A stretch of 37,626 nucleotides of DNA from Microvirga soli (GTDB lineage Bacteria; Pseudomonadota; Alphaproteobacteria; Rhizobiales; Beijerinckiaceae): assembly GCF_016734765.1 (NCBI RefSeq), contig NZ_JAERQE010000042.1, positions 1-37,626 on the forward strand. The letters are read 5' to 3'. The translations under genes and the position numbers were made by a program. Position 1 is the stretch's first letter. Every line of letters begins with the position of its first letter. Positions 15,472-24,089 of this stretch are shown in pieces. Below the pieces are notes generated by a model, which did not search any database, was not told the origin of the DNA, and saw only the letters and a list, made by a program, of their open reading frames with translations.

Positions 15472-17943
15472 TCAGATCAAATAGATGTGGCTGTGTTTCA
15501 GATTAATGCCATCATCGATCTTGGCGAACTCGACTGCCTTGGCTTTCGAGCCCGAACCATCCGCATCGTAGGAGAGAACGCCAGTCTTCTTGTTGTAGAT
15601 AATATAGTCGTTCTTATCCTTGGCCTGCGTGCCAACTGTGAAGAAGTTCTTGTTCAGCTGAGACGGCTTATCAAGTGACCCCTTGCCGAGCTTCTTGAAC
15701 ACAGCATTGTCGAGGTGGAACTTGTCATCCTTCACCTTGAAGTCCGTGATCGTATCGAAGTTCACTTTCCTGTCGGTCGTGGAGCTTCCCAACTTCTGGT
15801 CGAACACGAACTTGTCCTTGCCGGAACCTCCGGACAAGGTGTCGTTCCCGTACCCGCCGAAGACCATATCGTCGCCCTCGACAGCGGCGATCATGTTCTT
15901 CCCGGCGTTACCTATCATCACGTTGTTCAGGCTGTTGCCCGTGAGGGTGAGGGCGGTTGTGCCAGAGGCTGTGATGTTGATGGCATTGCTCGCAAGCGTC
16001 ATGCTGGACGAGGTGACGAGTGTTTGCTCTTCCTGCAACCAGAAGAGATCGATGGCAAAGCTGAATGGCAGAACGAATCCTTCCGGCATCTCATCGCCGA
16101 AGATGTAGTCCGCTCCTCCGGTGCCGTAGAGCCTGTCCGAACCGGCACCACCGACGATCAAGTCGTCGCCCCCGTTGCCATAGCCGATATCGTCGCCGTT
16201 TCCACCGATCATCACGTCGCGGGTGTTGCCCCCATACAGCTGATCGTTACCCTCTTTGCCATTGAGGCCGTTTATGCCCTCATTGCCATAGAGATTATCG
16301 TCACCGTCGGCGCCGATCAGCTTGTCTCGGTCATTGCCGCCATAACCGTTCTGACCCTTGCCGACCTCGCGCCATTCATACTTGCGAAGGGCGACCTGCC
16401 GCTCATCGTTGACTTCGATATCCGCCGGCTTGCGACCGGCTAATGCGATCAGATCCGCGAATTTGACGATCGTGCCGTCACTGAGCTTGAGGGATGCAGC
16501 CGAACTGCTGTCCAGTCCGGAATAGTCGTTGAAGACGATGGCGCCGCCGTCGCTGAACACCAGCGCGAGCTTGTTATGCTTCGGCGTGTCGATCCAGTTT
16601 GCAACCTTGCCGACCCAAGTTGCCTTGATGTCCTTGAGGGAATAGCCCGAGAGCTCGATGACGTCGTCACTAGGCCGGAAATCCCAGATCATGTCGACGC
16701 CGTCGCCCTTGGCGTAACGATAGGTATCCTGGCCGTCATTGCCGTAGAGATTGTCGCCAATGAGAACCTTGTTCAGCTTCCCATTGCCGGGGTTCCGGGC
16801 GATTTCGCCGCGATCCGTGCCGCCATAGATCGTGTCGTTGCCTCCTTCACCCTGCATTTCGTCGTTGCCGCGGCCACCATGGATGAAGTCATCGTGGTCG
16901 CCGGCTTCGATGAGATCATCATTTCCGATCTCCTGCGGGGGAGTGACGACGGGAGGTTGGACCTTCACCTTGGACAGGCCGACATCGACAGCCGTGACAT
17001 GTTTTGATGTCTCACCGATCGTGTAGGAGCCCGTGCGGCCAGTGCTCGCATCGGCGTCGCTGTCCAGGGCATCGTCGGAGCCTGCATTCTGCCCCGTGAA
17101 CCGGTACGCGCCGTCAGCGCCGTTGCCGAACTGGACGCTGTAGCTCCCAAAAGACAGTGCGCTGAAGTGGTATTCGCCCGTTTTGTCCGTCATTACGGAC
17201 GACACGACTTTACCCGTAGAGTCGATGAGATTGACTTCTATGCTGGGAATGCCGGTTTCCTGGCTGTTGTCACCCTGGATACCGTCATTATCGAGATCGA
17301 GCCACACTCGTCCTGAAAGGGAGCCAGTCGGTGCTGGCGGAACGGCAACGGTTGGCGCGGTGGGGGCCAATCCCCAAAGCTTGAGACTGTCGTTGCGGTT
17401 CCCTCCGTCCGTGCCGACGCTGGTGAGACGCGCGCCAAAGCCCTGCTGCGCCAGATGCTCAAGGGTCAGGCTGTCGGTGTCATGATGAATGACGACGGAA
17501 ATTGTCTTCACGTCATCCCGCCCGGTGCCGGATGTTCCGATTCCAATTCCCACATCGTAGGGGGAAAGTGGACGACCGATCATGTTGTCGCTGTTGCCGT
17601 TGCCCGACACAGCTTCGACGCCATCGGCGTCGAACATGCGTCCTTCGATCAGGTAAGCGGAACTGCCAATTCCGGTAACGGAAAGCTTATCCAACCAGCC
17701 TTCGTCAGCGGGATTGTCGTCGATGCCGGTAAGGTGGAAGAAGATGCCGCGCAGGTCGGCAGTTTCTGTGTCCGTGTCCCCGTCGTTATCGAAGACGGAC
17801 GCAGTCAATTGCAGGTTGCCATCCGACAGTTGCTCGACGAGAAACTTAACCGCAGGAGTCCCAACTTTATATACGAAACCGGTGGTGCCGATCCGCTCAT
17901 CCTTGTCGATGACGAACTCGAGCGCCCGAACCACGCCAGACAT
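15472..17943 (-). CDS. RTX calcium-binding protein with SdrD-like domain, probably type I secreted
   Basis: This large protein of about 823 residues is probably exported. After an unassigned N-terminal beta-rich region (about 1-200) comes an SdrD/Cna-B-type domain (GSLSGRVWLDLDNDGIQGDN, then TDKTGEYHFSALSFGSYSVQ). Several RTX nonapeptide blocks follow: IHGGRGNDEMQGEGGNDTIY, GADGDDNLYGNEGINGLNG, GGNGDDIGYGNGGDDLIVGG, GGYGNDTLSGGSGKDKFVF. These bind Ca2+ as parallel beta-rolls. The end (FDTITDFKVKDDKFHLDNAV with a short hydrophobic tail SHIYLI) is typical of type I secretion substrates. No Sec signal is present and no transporter gene is adjacent. An in-frame GTG at 17997 is an alternative start; the ATG at 17943 is preferred because GGGGGC precedes it. 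The ligand or function is unknown; adhesion or biofilm matrix is plausible. Confidence 0.9.
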   Translation of the reverse strand: MSGVVRALEFVIDKDERIGTTGFVYKVGTPAVKFLVEQLSDGNLQLTASVFDNDGDTDTETADLRGIFFHLTGIDDNPADEGWLDKLSVTGIGSSAYLIEGRMFDADGVEAVSGNGNSDNMIGRPLSPYDVGIGIGTSGTGRDDVKTISVVIHHDTDSLTLEHLAQQGFGARLTSVGTDGGNRNDSLKLWGLAPTAPTVAVPPAPTGSLSGRVWLDLDNDGIQGDNSQETGIPSIEVNLIDSTGKVVSSVMTDKTGEYHFSALSFGSYSVQFGNGADGAYRFTGQNAGSDDALDSDADASTGRTGSYTIGETSKHVTAVDVGLSKVKVQPPVVTPPQEIGNDDLIEAGDHDDFIHGGRGNDEMQGEGGNDTIYGGTDRGEIARNPGNGKLNKVLIGDNLYGNDGQDTYRYAKGDGVDMIWDFRPSDDVIELSGYSLKDIKATWVGKVANWIDTPKHNKLALVFSDGGAIVFNDYSGLDSSSAASLKLSDGTIVKFADLIALAGRKPADIEVNDERQVALRKYEWREVGKGQNGYGGNDRDKLIGADGDDNLYGNEGINGLNGKEGNDQLYGGNTRDVMIGGNGDDIGYGNGGDDLIVGGAGSDRLYGTGGADYIFGDEMPEGFVLPFSFAIDLFWLQEEQTLVTSSSMTLASNAINITASGTTALTLTGNSLNNVMIGNAGKNMIAAVEGDDMVFGGYGNDTLSGGSGKDKFVFDQKLGSSTTDRKVNFDTITDFKVKDDKFHLDNAVFKKLGKGSLDKPSQLNKNFFTVGTQAKDKNDYIIYNKKTGVLSYDADGSGSKAKAVEFAKIDDGINLKHSHIYLI

Positions 17944-18221
17944 GCAACTTGCCCCCAGACGGGAGTGCGCCAGCGCAGTGAAGTCAGAGCGAGCCACCCC
18001 ATTATTGGGTATCCATCAACCTCTTTCATGACGTAAAGTCAATTGATGCTTAAGTTCTTGGAAGGTGCGTAATCAAGGGCCGGGGAAGTATCAGCCCTAA
18101 ATATTGTAACTAAATTCCAAACAATTCGGGCAGGGACTTGGGATCATCAAGAATTTTCTCAGATAATTGTCAGCCGGCAGAAGTAAAAAGTACCGGCGAG
18201 TGCGTCAATCTGAGCCTACGG

Positions 18222-18644
18222 TTATCTGTGCGGAGTTCGTCTTGAGGCGCCGCTCAATCTTGTCCGTATTTCCGCGACCAGAATGTTCAACTCCCTTTGC
18301 AGCCGGTTCAACCGCGACAGGAGTTCGTTGTCCGGTATGCTGCTGCCGGAAGAGCCGAGTCCCTCCCCATTAGGAAGTTGCTGCGTCATGCTGCGTAGCT
18401 CCTCCAGGGTTGTCGGGCCGATATTGGGCACCGTCAGCCACTGGGAATCGGAGATGCTGGCCACCTCACGGATCGTGGGACACCGGCCCTGGAATTCTGC
18501 CAGGATGGCCCCTCGGACACGTCCGGAGCAATTCTCGATTGGAAATGGATCGTCCAAACCCATCTCACGCCCTCGCGCACTCACTAGTGTGATACTGTCC
18601 ATCAAGAAAGCGACCCTTAAGACTTGGCCGTGTCGGATACTCAT
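18222..18644 (-). CDS. Small protein with RNA-polymerase alpha-CTD-like domain
   Basis: This 140-residue protein is not a known named gene. Residues about 30-90 look like the helix-hairpin-helix fold of the RNA polymerase alpha C-terminal domain: DDPFPIENCSGRVRGAILAE, then CPTIREVASIS and the signature TVPNIGPTTLEELRSM, compared with the family pattern of conserved PN-x-G-x-x-(S/T)-L-x-E-(I/L). The C-terminus (SRLNRLQRELNILVAEIRTR) is a probable amphipathic or coiled helix. There is no N-terminal domain that would join the polymerase core, so it is an orphan alpha-CTD-like, probably DNA-binding, protein. The start is uncertain: ATG 18644 or ATG 18602 (MDSITL). It is divergent from the Na/phosphate cotransporter gene, with a hairpin-rich gap between them. 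Confidence 0.7.
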   Translation of the reverse strand: MSIRHGQVLRVAFLMDSITLVSARGREMGLDDPFPIENCSGRVRGAILAEFQGRCPTIREVASISDSQWLTVPNIGPTTLEELRSMTQQLPNGEGLGSSGSSIPDNELLSRLNRLQRELNILVAEIRTRLSGASRRTPHR

Positions 18645-18725
18645 GCGTACCGGCTAATTGTGGAAAAGAGCAGGCGTCATTTCGGGGATAACCGCATGCG
18701 TTGGGAGTAGCTAAATTGTTCCACG

Positions 18726-18810
18726 CCGACCTTCGGTTGGCTCTGGGAGGGTAGGAAGGTTCAAATCCCTGAACCTATTAGGTAAATTGGGTTAAGCCCT
18801 CATGCAGGGC
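18726..18810. promoter_or_regulatory. Cluster of palindromes between divergent genes
   Basis: This part of the 314-base gap holds three inverted repeats: CCGACC/GGTTGG (18726-18731, 18735-18740; one G-T pair), a perfect AGGTTCA/TGAACCT (18757-18763, 18770-18776; 20 bases in all), and GCCCT/AGGGC (18796-18800, 18806-18810). The central palindrome looks like an operator for a dimeric regulator. It does not match the alphaproteobacterial LexA box, and no Pho box is seen. The rest of the gap (18645-18958) holds no gene. Confidence 0.45.
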
Positions 18811-18958
18811 CGAGATGAGCTCCGAGACGTCCCGTGCGCCAAAATATCAGGGTGCCCTACAGCAGACATTCATTATTAGCCGGCAACCTGATTGCGATCT
18901 TGGCTCTTGAGGGATAAGCAGATCGATTGTGCCATCTGTTCCGGTTTCTGAGGGCTGA

Positions 18959-20602
18959 ATGTCTGCGACCTCCGTCTTGATCCACCTGTTCGGTGAGATT
19001 GCCCTGCTTCTCTGGGGCATCACCATGGTCAACAGCGGAGTGCAGCGCGCCTTCGGCAGCGATCTGCGCTGGATCCTTGGAATAGCATTGAGAACCCGCC
19101 TCCAGGCCTTCCTGGCAGGCGTCGGCGTCACGACCGTTCTTCAAAGCAGCACTGCCACGGCTCTGATGGTGGCGTCCTTCACGGCCGGAGGGGCGGTGGA
19201 CATCGTTCCGGCCCTGGCCGTGATGCTGGGTGCCAATGTGGGCACGACACTCATCGTGCAGGTGCTTTCCTTTGACGTCTCGCTGATATTCCCGGTGCTC
19301 GTTTTCGGCGGCTTCATGGCTTTCCGGCGTGGAAAGACCAGCCGGATGAAGGACCTGGGTCGTGTTGCCATCGGCCTCGGATTGATGCTGCTCTCGCTTC
19401 GTCTGCTGAGCGAGACAATCCACCTGATTGAGGATTCTGCCATCCTCAAGGAGCTTCTCGCGTCCATCGCGTCCGATCCGCTGATCCTAGTGCTCCTGTC
19501 CGCGTTCCTTGCCTGGATTGCGCATTCCAGCGTTGCCGCGATGCTGTTCATCATGTCTCTTGCAGCAGCAGGCGTCATTGGACCGTCCGCAGCTCTCGTC
19601 ATGGTGCTTGGCGCCAATCTCGGCAGCGCCATCAATCCATTCCTGGAAGCGATGGGCGGCGATCCTGCCAAGATCCGCGTCCCAGTCGGCAATCTGGCGA
19701 CGCGGGTTGTCGGCTGTGTCATCGCGCTGCCGCTGATCGATCCTATTCTGGCGGCCATGACGCTGATCGATCCGAATCCGGCGCGATTGGCGGCGAACTT
19801 CCATACGATCTTCAACGTGGTGCTGGCTGCCGCCTTTATCCTGCCGCTGCCATGGATCGCAAAGCTGCTCGTCAGGGTGTTCCCGGAGAAGCTCCAGGCC
19901 TCCGACCCGGGAGTGCCGCAGTATCTGGATAAGGATGCCCTGGACACACCATCCGTCGCCCTTTCCAACGCGGCCCGTGAGGTTCTGCGGATGGTCGATA
20001 CGGTCGACGCTATGCTGCGCAGCTCGCAGGATCTGTTCCGGGAAGATGACATCAGCCGCGTGGATCAGGTCAGCCGGACGGATGACGTGCTGGATCGTCT
20101 GTTCAGCGCCATCAGGCGCTACCTCAGCTCCATCAACCACGAAGCCTTGAACGAGGATGAGGCGAAGCGCCTTTCGGACATTCTCGCTTTCGCGATCAAT
20201 CTGGAGCATGTGGGCGACATCATCGACAAGAACCTGATGGAGCTTGCCGCCAAGCGCATCAAGAATCATCTGCGCCTTCCGAAGGACAGCTTGGACGACA
20301 TCACCAGCATGCACGGCAAGCTGCTGGAGCATCTGCAGCTGGCCGCCTCGGTGCTCATGTTCCAAGATATCGGCTCGGCCCGCCGGCTCGTGTCGGAGAA
20401 GGAGCGCTTCCGGGACCTTGAGCGCGCGGTGGCCCAGAAGCATCTCGACCAGCTCCGGTCCGGCAGAACGGCAGGGGATACCGGCACGCTTCAGCTCGAT
20501 ATCGTCCGCGACCTCAAGCGCATCGAGGCCCACATTGCCTCCACCGGCCACTCGTTGCTGGAGCAGAGTGGAGAGCTCAAGCCGAGCCGCCTGACATCCT
20601 GA
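18959..20602 (+). CDS. Na/Pi cotransporter family protein with PhoU-like C-terminal domain
   Basis: This 547-residue inner-membrane protein is of the NptA/YjbB type, moving phosphate with sodium; bacterial YjbB exports phosphate. The membrane part (about 1-310) contains the hallmark repeats VLQSSTATALMVASFTAGG and AHSSVAAMLFIMSLAAAG, plus VMLGANVGTTLIVQVLSF and VLGANLGSAINPFLEAMGG, which form the transport core. The second copy of the QSS signature has His in place of Gln. The cytoplasmic tail (about 330-547) is helical and PhoU-like (DTVDAMLRSSQDLFREDD, AINLEHVGDIIDKNLMELA). The ATG at 18959 follows GAGGG nine bases upstream. Direction of phosphate movement cannot be read from sequence. Confidence 0.92.
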   Translation: MSATSVLIHLFGEIALLLWGITMVNSGVQRAFGSDLRWILGIALRTRLQAFLAGVGVTTVLQSSTATALMVASFTAGGAVDIVPALAVMLGANVGTTLIVQVLSFDVSLIFPVLVFGGFMAFRRGKTSRMKDLGRVAIGLGLMLLSLRLLSETIHLIEDSAILKELLASIASDPLILVLLSAFLAWIAHSSVAAMLFIMSLAAAGVIGPSAALVMVLGANLGSAINPFLEAMGGDPAKIRVPVGNLATRVVGCVIALPLIDPILAAMTLIDPNPARLAANFHTIFNVVLAAAFILPLPWIAKLLVRVFPEKLQASDPGVPQYLDKDALDTPSVALSNAAREVLRMVDTVDAMLRSSQDLFREDDISRVDQVSRTDDVLDRLFSAIRRYLSSINHEALNEDEAKRLSDILAFAINLEHVGDIIDKNLMELAAKRIKNHLRLPKDSLDDITSMHGKLLEHLQLAASVLMFQDIGSARRLVSEKERFRDLERAVAQKHLDQLRSGRTAGDTGTLQLDIVRDLKRIEAHIASTGHSLLEQSGELKPSRLTS

Positions 20603-20609
20603 CGGCCCG

Positions 20610-20810
20610 CTACTTCTGGTCCTTCAGGGCTCGCCAATCCATGTAGCGGAGCGGCTCCGGCAACCCGATATCGCGCCGCTCGTGATCGGACAGCTCCTTC
20701 AGATCCAGGACGACGGAATCGTTCCGCAGAAGAGCCGGGCGAAGCCAGAGCTTCAGGCGCAGCCAAGCACTCTCGATACCGCGCAAGCGGCGAGTCTCTT
20801 CATACCTCAT
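20610..20810 (-). CDS. DUF1127 family small protein
   Basis: This 66-residue basic protein carries the DUF1127 (YjiS-like) signature at its C-terminus: LKELSDHERRDIGLPE followed by a short tail. The N-terminal part is Arg/Leu-rich and amphipathic (WLRLKLWLRPALL). Arginine-rich DUF1127 proteins in alphaproteobacteria such as Rhodobacter bind RNA and affect phosphate- or stress-related RNA turnover; a similar role is possible. It is convergent with the Na/Pi cotransporter (seven bases between stops) and divergent from the LysR gene, which could regulate it. Confidence 0.85.
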   Translation of the reverse strand: MRYEETRRLRGIESAWLRLKLWLRPALLRNDSVVLDLKELSDHERRDIGLPEPLRYMDWRALKDQK

Positions 20811-20942
20811 GACAGCCTACCGATTTGTTGTGTCAGAGGGCGTTCAGCGCCCTCGATCAAGCATCCGTAAGGTGCTCCAGTTGCGGGAGCTTGACAAAGC
20901 AAATGCCAATAGGCTGGCATAAGGCAGCCTTATGGATGATCT

Positions 20943-21878
20943 ATGCCAAAATTGCCGTCGAAACTGCCTCCCATGAGCGCCGTCCGAGTCTTCGAGGCAG
21001 CGGCGCGGCATCAAAGCTTTACACGGGCGGCGGAGGAACTGGGCATGACCCAGGCTGCCGTGAGCTATCAGATCAAGATTCTCGAAGATCGGATCGGCGC
21101 GCCCCTGTTCGTCCGCTTGCCGCGCCAGGTCACCCTCACGGCCAAAGGGCGGCAACTCGCTCCTGCCGTAACGGAGGCTTTCGAGGCTTTGCGCACCGCC
21201 TTTGCAGGCATTGAGTCAACGGTTCAAACCGTTCTCTCGATCTCCACGCTCACCACCTTTGCGGCCAATTGGCTGGTGCCCCGGCTGGGTCGGTTCCAGC
21301 AGCTTCATCCGAACATTGCCGTTCAGATCAATATCTCAGGGCAGGTGGTGGATTTCGGCCAGAGTGACTTCGACCTCGGTATCAGGAGCGGCGACGGGAA
21401 TTGGCCCGGCCTCGAGGCGCATCTTCTGTTCCCGAACCTGTTCACCCCGGTCTGCAGCCCCGAACTGATCCGGGGTGTCACCCTCAAGGAGCCCTCAGAC
21501 ATCCTGAGGTTTCCGATCATCTCGCCGAATGATCCGTGGTGGCAGGATTGGTTTGCCGCGGCAGGAGTGCAGGATTTCGATCCCTCGCAGCGTCCCGACA
21601 ATCATCTCGGGGCACAGCAATTCGAGGGCACGGCCGCTATGGCAGGGCAGGGGTTTGCCCTGATTAATCCCTATTTCTTTCCCGGCGATCTTGCTGCAGG
21701 GCGTCTCATTCAGCCCTTCGATCTTCTCGCCACGTCGGAGCGCGGTTATTGGCTGGTCTATCCAAAAGCGCGTCGGCGTTCTCCTAAGATCGAAGCCTTC
21801 CGCGACTGGGTTTTGAGCGAGATAGCGGGCGATGCGGAGAAGACGACTGCGCTTACCCTAATGGGGACCGAGGCCTGA
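20943..21878 (+). CDS. LysR-family transcriptional regulator (GcvA-like)
   Basis: This 311-residue DNA-binding regulator has an N-terminal winged helix-turn-helix (about 10-70: MSAVRVFEAAARHQSFTRAA, GMTQAAVSYQIKILEDRIG, LFVRLPRQVTLTAKGRQL) and a periplasmic-binding-like effector domain (about 90-300). The helix-turn-helix and the WLVPRLGRFQQLHPNIAVQI stretch resemble GcvA-type regulators of amino-acid or related metabolism. LysR proteins usually control a divergent neighbour, here the DUF1127 gene, across a 132-base gap. The effector is unknown. No cluster of glycine-cleavage genes is present, so the GcvA label is only structural. Confidence 0.93.
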   Translation: MPKLPSKLPPMSAVRVFEAAARHQSFTRAAEELGMTQAAVSYQIKILEDRIGAPLFVRLPRQVTLTAKGRQLAPAVTEAFEALRTAFAGIESTVQTVLSISTLTTFAANWLVPRLGRFQQLHPNIAVQINISGQVVDFGQSDFDLGIRSGDGNWPGLEAHLLFPNLFTPVCSPELIRGVTLKEPSDILRFPIISPNDPWWQDWFAAAGVQDFDPSQRPDNHLGAQQFEGTAAMAGQGFALINPYFFPGDLAAGRLIQPFDLLATSERGYWLVYPKARRRSPKIEAFRDWVLSEIAGDAEKTTALTLMGTEA

Positions 21879-21893
21879 CAGGTCTCGGCTTCA

Positions 21894-24089
21894 CTACTCG
21901 GCGGCCTGTGCTTCGGCTGGCTTGGGCTTCAAATGCACTAGCATGTCAATCAGCGCCCGGTCGTGGAGAACGACCATACGCTCCTTATTGTGGAGCCAGC
22001 TCACCGCATCCTCGATGGTTTCGGCATCGACGAGCTTGGCTTCCGCAAGCGCCCGCTCCGTCTCGATGATCCCGCGTTTGCGGGGCGGAGTGGGCGGGAG
22101 CATCTCGATGTGGCGCTCTCTCAGGATCTGGTCTTCATAGATCGCCCTGAGGCTGTCTGCATCGTCAAAGCCGAAGGTGACGTTGCGGGCCTGAAGTTCG
22201 TTGGCGCGAGTAGCGATGGCCGGAGGCTGGTGCTCCTCGGGCGTCATGAGGAGACCAAGCCTCTTCAAGGCAAGCCCCGCACCCAATTGGCCGCTGAGCC
22301 AGGAGAGCGGGATCGCCAGCAGGAGACCGATGATCGTGGGCGACATCCAAAGGAACAGGGATGTGGCGATCATGAAGGCCGAGAGACCCGCAAGCGCTCC
22401 GAGGACCGTGTGGGCCCGGTGACGACGGACGATGTCCTTGATCGGGATGGAGCCATCGTCGCGGCGCTGCGGCTGCCAGCCCGTGTCACGCCCGAGCAGG
22501 ATCTGAAACACCGAACCCGACTGGATGAGCATCAGAATCGGCGCCAGAAGGGCCGACAGGATGATCTCGATCGTCGAGGAAATGACCAGGCGGATACCGC
22601 CTCCCGACGCACGCCGGTCGTTGCCGCGAATGAGCATCAGGATCAGCCCGAATAACTTCGGCGCAAGCAGGATCCCCATGGTCACGGCAAACAGGGTAAG
22701 GGCTCGCTCGGGGTCGAACCGGGGCCAGATCGGGTAGAGGCGGAAGTCGCGGGCGAAATATTCCGGCCGGATATAGGTGGTCTGCAGGACCAGGGCGATA
22801 CCGACGATCAGCTGGAACAGCCAGAACGGCGATGCGAGGTACGACATGATGCCGGTGGCGAAGTGTTGCCTGGTCGGCAGCTTCAGGCCCTTCGCCGTGA
22901 CGACCCGCATATGCTGGAGATTGCCCTGGCACCAGCGGCGGTCGCGAGCCGAGAGGTCGATGAGAGAAGGCGGGCTTTCCTCGTAGGAACCCTGCAGGTC
23001 CGCCAGCATGTAGACCGACCAGCCGGCGCGGCGCAACAGCGCCGCCTCGACGAAGTCGTGGCTGAGGATGTGGCCGCCGAAGGGCGGCTTGCCCTTCAGG
23101 TCCGGCAGTCCGCCATGAGCCGCGAAGGCCTTGGTGCGAATAATGGCGTTATGACCCCAGTAATTGCCGTCGCGACCCATCCAGACCGCAAGGCCCATAG
23201 CAATCACCGGGCCGGTGACACGGGCGGCATATTGCTGAACGCGGGCAAAGAGGGTGTTGCGGTTGATGATCAGCGGCAGCGACTGGATGATGCCGGCGTC
23301 AGGGTCTGCTTCCATGGCGGCGGCCAAGCGCACAATGCACTCGCCGGTCATGAGGCTGTCGGCATCAAGCACAAGCGTGTGCTCGTAATGTCCACCCCAG
23401 CGGGAGACGAAATCGGCAATGTTGCCGGCCTTGCGGTGATGGTTCTTCTGGCGGTGCCGATAATAGAACCGCGCGCCCGGTCCCAGGCGCTCCTTCAAGG
23501 CGAGGAAAGCGCGCTCTTCCGCGACCCAGGCATCCGGATTGGTGGTGTCGGAGAGAATAAAATAGTCGAAGCTATCCCCGAGGCCGGTCGCGTGAACGGA
23601 TTCAAAGATCGCTTCCAGGGCTGCGAAGGTCCGGTCCGTCTGCTCGTTATAGACCGGCATGACGATGGCGGTCTTATGTTGAAGCGTCGAGGGCAGCGGC
23701 CCGCGATGTCCCGGGCGGCGGAGCAGGGCGAGGAAACCCAGGAGAGCGCTGGTGAAGGCAACGGCAATCCACGAAAAGTTGACCGTGAACAGGCCAACGA
23801 GCACCCACTGAAGGGCCGTGGTGCGGCTGACCGACACGACTTGGTACATTTCCCAGGTGCCGTAGGCGGTGAGCAGGAGGCCGCCGCCGAAGACGAAGAG
23901 GCGTGCGAGCCATGTTCCCAGCTTCGGGTGCTGGAGAACGGGCCTGCGCTCCTCGGAAGCCGACCAGCGCCGAAGCGACTGGGTCGGCATATCGAGGTGC
24001 TTTTCGGGAGGCATAGCGGCGGCAAGCCGCTCGATAGCGGCTACGTTCGGGTTCGAGTCGTGACTTACGGTGTCCAACGATACAGCCAT
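21894..24089 (-). CDS. mdoH: Glucans biosynthesis glucosyltransferase (OpgH/MdoH)
   Basis: OpgH is an inner-membrane processive family-2 glucosyltransferase that makes the beta-glucan backbone of osmoregulated periplasmic glucans from UDP-glucose. The 731-residue sequence has two N-terminal membrane helices (GTWLARLFVFGGGLLLTAY and the following segment), a cytoplasmic catalytic domain with LVLDADSLMTGECIVRLAAA (DxD), GHILSHDFVEAALLRRAGW and the RDRRWCQGNLQHMRV processivity motif, and C-terminal membrane helices. It is shorter than the E. coli protein (847). The ATG at 24089 lies inside the end of the upstream glucan gene (overlap 25 bases), so the two are co-translated. OpgGH systems are known in alphaproteobacteria such as Rhodobacter. 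Confidence 0.95.
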   Translation of the reverse strand: MAVSLDTVSHDSNPNVAAIERLAAAMPPEKHLDMPTQSLRRWSASEERRPVLQHPKLGTWLARLFVFGGGLLLTAYGTWEMYQVVSVSRTTALQWVLVGLFTVNFSWIAVAFTSALLGFLALLRRPGHRGPLPSTLQHKTAIVMPVYNEQTDRTFAALEAIFESVHATGLGDSFDYFILSDTTNPDAWVAEERAFLALKERLGPGARFYYRHRQKNHHRKAGNIADFVSRWGGHYEHTLVLDADSLMTGECIVRLAAAMEADPDAGIIQSLPLIINRNTLFARVQQYAARVTGPVIAMGLAVWMGRDGNYWGHNAIIRTKAFAAHGGLPDLKGKPPFGGHILSHDFVEAALLRRAGWSVYMLADLQGSYEESPPSLIDLSARDRRWCQGNLQHMRVVTAKGLKLPTRQHFATGIMSYLASPFWLFQLIVGIALVLQTTYIRPEYFARDFRLYPIWPRFDPERALTLFAVTMGILLAPKLFGLILMLIRGNDRRASGGGIRLVISSTIEIILSALLAPILMLIQSGSVFQILLGRDTGWQPQRRDDGSIPIKDIVRRHRAHTVLGALAGLSAFMIATSLFLWMSPTIIGLLLAIPLSWLSGQLGAGLALKRLGLLMTPEEHQPPAIATRANELQARNVTFGFDDADSLRAIYEDQILRERHIEMLPPTPPRKRGIIETERALAEAKLVDAETIEDAVSWLHNKERMVVLHDRALIDMLVHLKPKPAEAQAAE

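Noticed and set aside
18750..18780. A tRNA-like GGTTCAAATCC stretch
   Set aside because: It resembles a T-loop, but the flanking bases do not form a T-stem, and no acceptor or anticodon arms are found. It is explained by the palindrome at 18757-18776.
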